Part shown: one piece after another, positions 60,001-64,000 of the stretch
How positions within the stretch are numbered: the stretch's first letter is position 1
Layout of the letters: the number at the start of each line of letters is the position of its first letter
From: Scortum barcoo
Taxonomy: Eukaryota > Chordata > Actinopteri > Centrarchiformes > Terapontidae
NCBI GenBank assembly: GCA_023238725.1
Contig: CM041552.1
Span: 15,849,147-15,913,146 of the forward strand
DNA: 64,000 bases
Direction of reading: 5' to 3'
Notes under the pieces: generated by a model
The model's input: only the letters and a program-made list of their open reading frames with translations
Databases searched by the model: none
Told to the model about the DNA's origin: nothing
Translations under genes and position numbers: made by a program

Positions 60001-60738
60001 ATTATAAAGGAGAATCTTGCCTTCTTACTTTAATATATTAATATGAGGTTGCTTCTACTGTACTTTATAATAGCTGGCTATGACAATGACATTAATGACA
60101 AAAATGACATTAGAATCTAATGACACAACAATTTTTGCATTCATTTTTAAAACAGCTCTTCTGTCAGCAGCTCTTTCCTCTCCCATGCATTCGGCACACG
60201 CTCTCCCTCACATGGCACATGGAGTTCAGTATTTGTTTGAAACAGGCTCAAGAATACTTGCTTTGTGAGGTCAAGATCAATTTCAGGACATACAGTCATA
60301 TAGGCCAGGCTACAAGATGCTACAAAAAATGTGCTGAGTCTCTATGGCCTTTTTCTGTCATCTGAAACACAGTCATCCCTGTATATCTATGTGTGTGTTT
60401 GTGTTTGTGTGTGTGTGTGTGAGATTGTGTGTCATATGACTAACCTGGCTATGTGACCTCACTTTTGCTATCAGCAATCATGGTGGCAACAAGTGACAGT
60501 TACAGGATAATGGTAAATGGAAAGAAATGTGACAGTAATGCAAGCATAAACTGAGTCAGTTATGTGAGTCATACACTGTATTACTGAGCGTTACCCTCTA
60601 ACTAAAATTTGCTAACATGAGCCATAAGTGTCTTTTATTTCTTAGTGATTTATTTCTTATTTCAAAGGTTACATAGTGCCAATTTAAGGGCACTAAACTA
60701 TAAATACATAACATGCTCAGCCATACTTCTATTACATT
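57001..60738. other. noncoding stretch, no gene seen
   Basis: AT-rich sequence with a GT-rich run at about 60391-60422. No gene is recognised. Confidence 0.35.
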
Positions 60739-61065
60739 GGGGCAGCAGTAGCTCAGTCTGTAGGAACTTGGCTTGGGAACCAGAGGGTCACCAGTTCAAG
60801 TCCCCCACAGACAGTCACAGTCTACATGGAGGTGGACTGGTAGCTGGAGAGGTGCCAGTTCACCTCCTGAGCACTGCTGAGGTGCCCTTGAGCAAGGCAC
60901 CGAACCCCAAAACCTACTCAGGGTACCTTCAAGAGGGCAGCCCCCTCACTCTGGCATCTCTCTGCCAGTTTGCATGTGCATGTGTGTATATTTCTTTATG
61001 TAAAAAACAACATAGTGTAAATGTAAATTCCCCCATTGAGGGACTAATAAAGGGTGTTCTTCTTC
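60739..61065 (+). mobile_element. tRNA-derived SINE with V-SINE core
   Basis: A tRNA-like head starts 'ggggcagcagtagctcag', with an A box at 60749-60760 and a B box GTTCAAGTC at 60794-60802 (fits GTTCRANNC). Then comes the conserved central core ('actggtagctggagaggtgc', 'gaggtgcccttgagcaaggc', about 60836-60903). The LINE-like tail 'gagggactaataaagg' (about 61037-61053) ends in TTC repeats. Head, core and tail match the V-SINE superfamily of vertebrates as I remember it. It would be transcribed by RNA polymerase III and moved by L2-type LINE enzymes. No clear target duplication, so it is old. The head is not a functional tRNA. Confidence 0.8.
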
Positions 61066-62004
61066 TCTACATGATATATTGTTAGTACAGTGAATATATA
61101 TTGACTCTTAGCAGCCTCCAGTGCTTCCTTGAAAGACTGTAACATGTTAACTTGTCACACAGATGGTAGGATAGAGAGCAAACATCTACATATATACCCA
61201 TGCACCTATGTTTCATTGTGAGTGGCGTTTGACTGAAATGCGTTTTTGTCTCAGGATATATCTCTCCCTTGACAAATACCTGGTACAGAAGGGACGGTAA
61301 ATGTGGAAATATGACACTGAGCGGTAATGACAAACAGACTGTTATTTCACATAACACAGATACAGTAAACGGTACAATAAGAGTCTCATGTGATGCGACT
61401 GAAATCAAGAGGTTGTGGTCATGAGTCACTGTACTGAGTTCTTTGATGGTACCTATCCTCATCATGTGAGCTTGTGTCACTGTGGTTTAACACTGAAGAA
61501 AACACACATTGGGCCTGTGTAGCATCAAAACAAGTGGGGGGGAGGGGGTTGAACCATGAAGTGGTGGGAAAGAAAGTGTATTATCACGGCTGGAAACTTT
61601 GCTGTAATTTCCTTGTTTCTTGTACTGACTACAAACTGAAATAAAGTGGCTTTTTTTTCAGATGTCAGTTGTTCAGATATGACAAAAAAAAAAAAGACAG
61701 AGCTGAGCAGGAAATCTCAGTTCGTGATGTCATAATCACTGAAGATGGTCTCAGCGCCCTTGAAATGCGGCTCTAGCCCACACACATTTCCGGTTTAGGC
61801 AAGACGTTTTCTCCTGCGTGCTGATTACTTTAAGCACATTAGCTTTGTAAGTTTTTTTTTACCTGCTCTTACAGTATATTGCGCTCTGTGGATAATACAC
61901 AAATATTTCAGTTTGTATGTCCTTATGTTGCACTAAATACAAGTCTTCAATCTATTTTCATTATCATATTAAATAAGAAAGAGTTGAAAAGTTAAGTTTA
62001 GTAG
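61066..62004. other. noncoding stretch, no gene seen
   Basis: A 132-codon minus-strand frame (61082-61480) has no recognisable domain. An A-run is at about 61685-61696. Nothing else is recognised. Confidence 0.35.
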
Positions 62005-62165
62005 TTTAGTATAGCATAGTAGAGTACAGTACAATTAATGTGATGTAGTGAAATTACAGTTTAATTACAGTTCAGCATATTTTAGAAGAGTATAGTATAA
62101 TTTATTTTAGTATACTATTGTATAGTACAATCAGTATAGTATAGTATAGTATAGTACACTGTAGC
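62005..62165. repeat. AGTAT-type pentanucleotide repeat, degenerate
   Basis: Many copies of 'agtat' and 'agtac' variants, with a perfect (AGTAT)n core at about 62133-62156, decaying outward. It arises from replication slippage. Confidence 0.7.
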
Positions 62166-63235
62166 AAAGTAAGGATGGATTCATATCTGTATGAAACACC
62201 CTTTATTATAAATGCACTGAAAATAAAAGGCCATTGTAATTAGTTTTAAAAGTCTCAACTCACTGACTCAGTACCCATGATCCCTGATGACCAGTGCTTT
62301 AGCATAGTAGTAGGTCACATAAAATCTTTGCAGTATGGACACAGTCATGTACGTTTTCCTGCTTTCAACATAGTTAGTGCTGATTTTAGTCACGTACTGT
62401 ATGTACTCACATGCTCGCCCACTTTATTCCTGTGATTCATGCAGTTCTAGTATTTACGTGCTTATGACATCATGAGAAAGACTTAATTCCTGTCAGTGAC
62501 GTTGTTTTGGGAGCGACCTTGTGGTCACAACACTTGTTTTCCTCACATCATGGATTAGTGTAGGATCCACATGTTGTGAAAATTTTTAGATTGTTTCCAC
62601 TGGACACCCATTCAATTTTAGATATCTTCATTGCCAAACAGATCAGCCTCCATCCTTGATGATGATCACAATATTTTTAGGGTGTGGAAACTGTGTCAGC
62701 TGCAATAAAGAAAAGAACTATATGGACTCATCTGCGTGGTGCTTAGTGTATCAAAACATCACTGCTGAATGTTTTTTTCCTCTGTAAGAGCTGAAAAATT
62801 CAAATAGGATGAAAAAAAAAGATTAAACAAAATCTCAAGGACAAGAATTGGTGGTGAGGATAAAAACTTGAAAAAGGGACTGAACTGTAGTGCCTTGACC
62901 ATCAGATTCCCAGTAACTTTTTGTGAAACTGTAACATTTTTGCCCAACTATTTCCTGCAATAGTCTGTGTCTCCTGTCGTTGGATTCTGCTGCTGATATC
63001 GGGCGGCCGGTCTTTGTGACGGCGAAGCTTGAGAAATAATACAAGGAAGATAAAAATTATACAAAGGCTAAAGAAATGCCAGCAAGATCAAGAGAGCAGC
63101 TGTGAACTGTATTATTTGTTTCAAACTGATCGTCTGTCATTCTTGTTGGGTGAAATGAACAATAAAGGAGCCATGTCCATTTGACAAGCTCGGTTTGCTG
63201 CTAATGGAGCTCACATAGGGACTCTTATGTCTGCA
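62166..63235. other. noncoding stretch, no gene seen
   Basis: AT-rich sequence with no recognised feature. Confidence 0.35.
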
Positions 63236-63900
63236 TATGTTTACTCAAGTACTTAAATGCAATTTTGACGTACTTGAGTTGAATTTTTCCATTTTGTGTG
63301 ACTTTCCACTTCTAGTTTACTAAAGGTCAGAAGAAAATATTGAACTGGCTCATAACCTTTTATATAAAAAGCAGTGTGTAGTTGGGGATATTTCATAATT
63401 TAAAATGTCAATCAGCTGATACTCCAGCTCCATCAGAGACACTTTCACCTGTGAATGTCTCAGATAGTAAAAACTGTTAAAACCAAAAGCAAATATTTGA
63501 CAGAGATCCACAAATCAAGGACACGTTTAAGTTACAGAACTTTGTTTTTTCCTCCTCTGTCTCACATTGGTCATCTGACAGCTTCTCAGATTTATCTTGT
63601 GACCCTCTGGGGGGCCCTGACCCCCACAGTATGTTGGGAATCACTGGGCTAAACTAGCAAGCTGTATAGACTGTAGTTAAAACTATTTCCTACATGACTC
63701 ACTACAAAACGCTGTATGCTGCTTGTATCAGTGTCAACAATCTAATTGAAAAATGTCATATATAATAACCCATGAGTCATAGCGGATATTCTGCTGCAGA
63801 ACTGGTACTTTCAGTTTTTGTTTTTTTACTCGTTATGGACTGCTTTTTACTTTTTTGTACTGGTACTTACTGAGGTATGGGATCTGACCGCTGTGCCATT
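63236..63900 (+). repeat. teleost MITE-like repeat ('ctcaagtacttaa' type)
   Basis: Begins 'tttactcaagtacttaaatg' and 'gacgtacttgagttgaattt'. The middle has 'ggaatcactgggctaaacta' and 'agctgtatagactgtagttaaaac'. It ends with 'gtactggtacttactgagg' and 'atgggatctgacc'. These phrases occur in the same order in a dispersed fish repeat as I remember it. The part at 63590-63660 ('ggggggccctgacccc') may be a separate fragment. The right edge is near the window end. Confidence 0.5.
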
Positions 63901-64000
63901 CATACTGAATACTGCAGGAATGCCAAAAGGTATCTCAGCCAGACTGTAAATTGACAAATGGGTTTTTATAAGCAATATCTGGCGCTTTTGAATGGTTTCA

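Noticed and set aside
60739..60815. Functional tRNA gene
   Set aside because: The tRNA-like head runs directly into the V-SINE core and lacks a full cloverleaf.

Overview
This is vertebrate, almost certainly ray-finned (teleost, probably percomorph) DNA. It shows eukaryotic intergenic texture: CA/GT microsatellites, homopolymer runs, a tRNA-derived V-type SINE, fold-back MITE-like repeats of types common in teleosts, and LTR retrotransposons. I found no bacterial-style operon, no ribosomal or functional tRNA gene, and no host exon I would defend. The 64 kb looks like a gene desert or very large introns. Most long open frames outside 17.9-24.0 kb are translations of purine/pyrimidine tracts or simple repeats.

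The main occupant is a decayed Ty3/Gypsy-type LTR retrotransposon on the + strand (17744-24720). Its parts, in order, are: a 46-bp stump of the 5' LTR; a primer-binding site matching the 3' end of tRNA-Arg over 19 nt; gag with Cys pairs and a CCHC zinc knuckle; a gag/pol overlap; pol with a MYND-type zinc finger, aspartic protease, reverse transcriptase, RNase H and DD(35)E integrase; an acidic-then-basic tail frame; a polypurine tract; and a 379-bp 3' LTR (TG...CA). At least a dozen frame breaks and two in-frame nonsense codons make it inactive, yet the catalytic Asp/Glu residues I checked in protease, RT, RNase H and integrase are present.

Two features of the element stand out. First, the overlap carries a phase-correct slippery heptamer (GGGAAAC, 19329-19335). 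It is followed after 6 nt by a sequence that folds on paper into an H-type pseudoknot (9-bp stem 1 with a 3-nt bulge, perfect 6-bp stem 2). This indicates retrovirus-style -1 frameshifting. Second, the pol frame opens with a complete MYND zinc finger, normally a host protein-protein interaction module, just before the protease.

Forty-one bp upstream of the LTR stump is an oppositely oriented solo LTR (17136-17697) with a perfect 5-bp target duplication, GAAAC. Other repeats are: an LTR-like block at 5886-6390; three copies of one teleost repeat (13490-14035 +, 34885-35255 -, 49732-50045 +), the minus copy split by an L2-like LINE tail; a 620-bp fold-back MITE (53435-54054) and relatives; two small LINE remnants (25560-25735 +, 43085-43400 -); a V-SINE (60739-61065); and an AT-rich repeat at 63236-63900. 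CpG-dense patches at 12900-13200, 32985-33185 and 40290-40510 are the best candidates for host regulatory sequence. Repeat-family calls outside the Gypsy element rest on remembered consensus patterns, not on a search.
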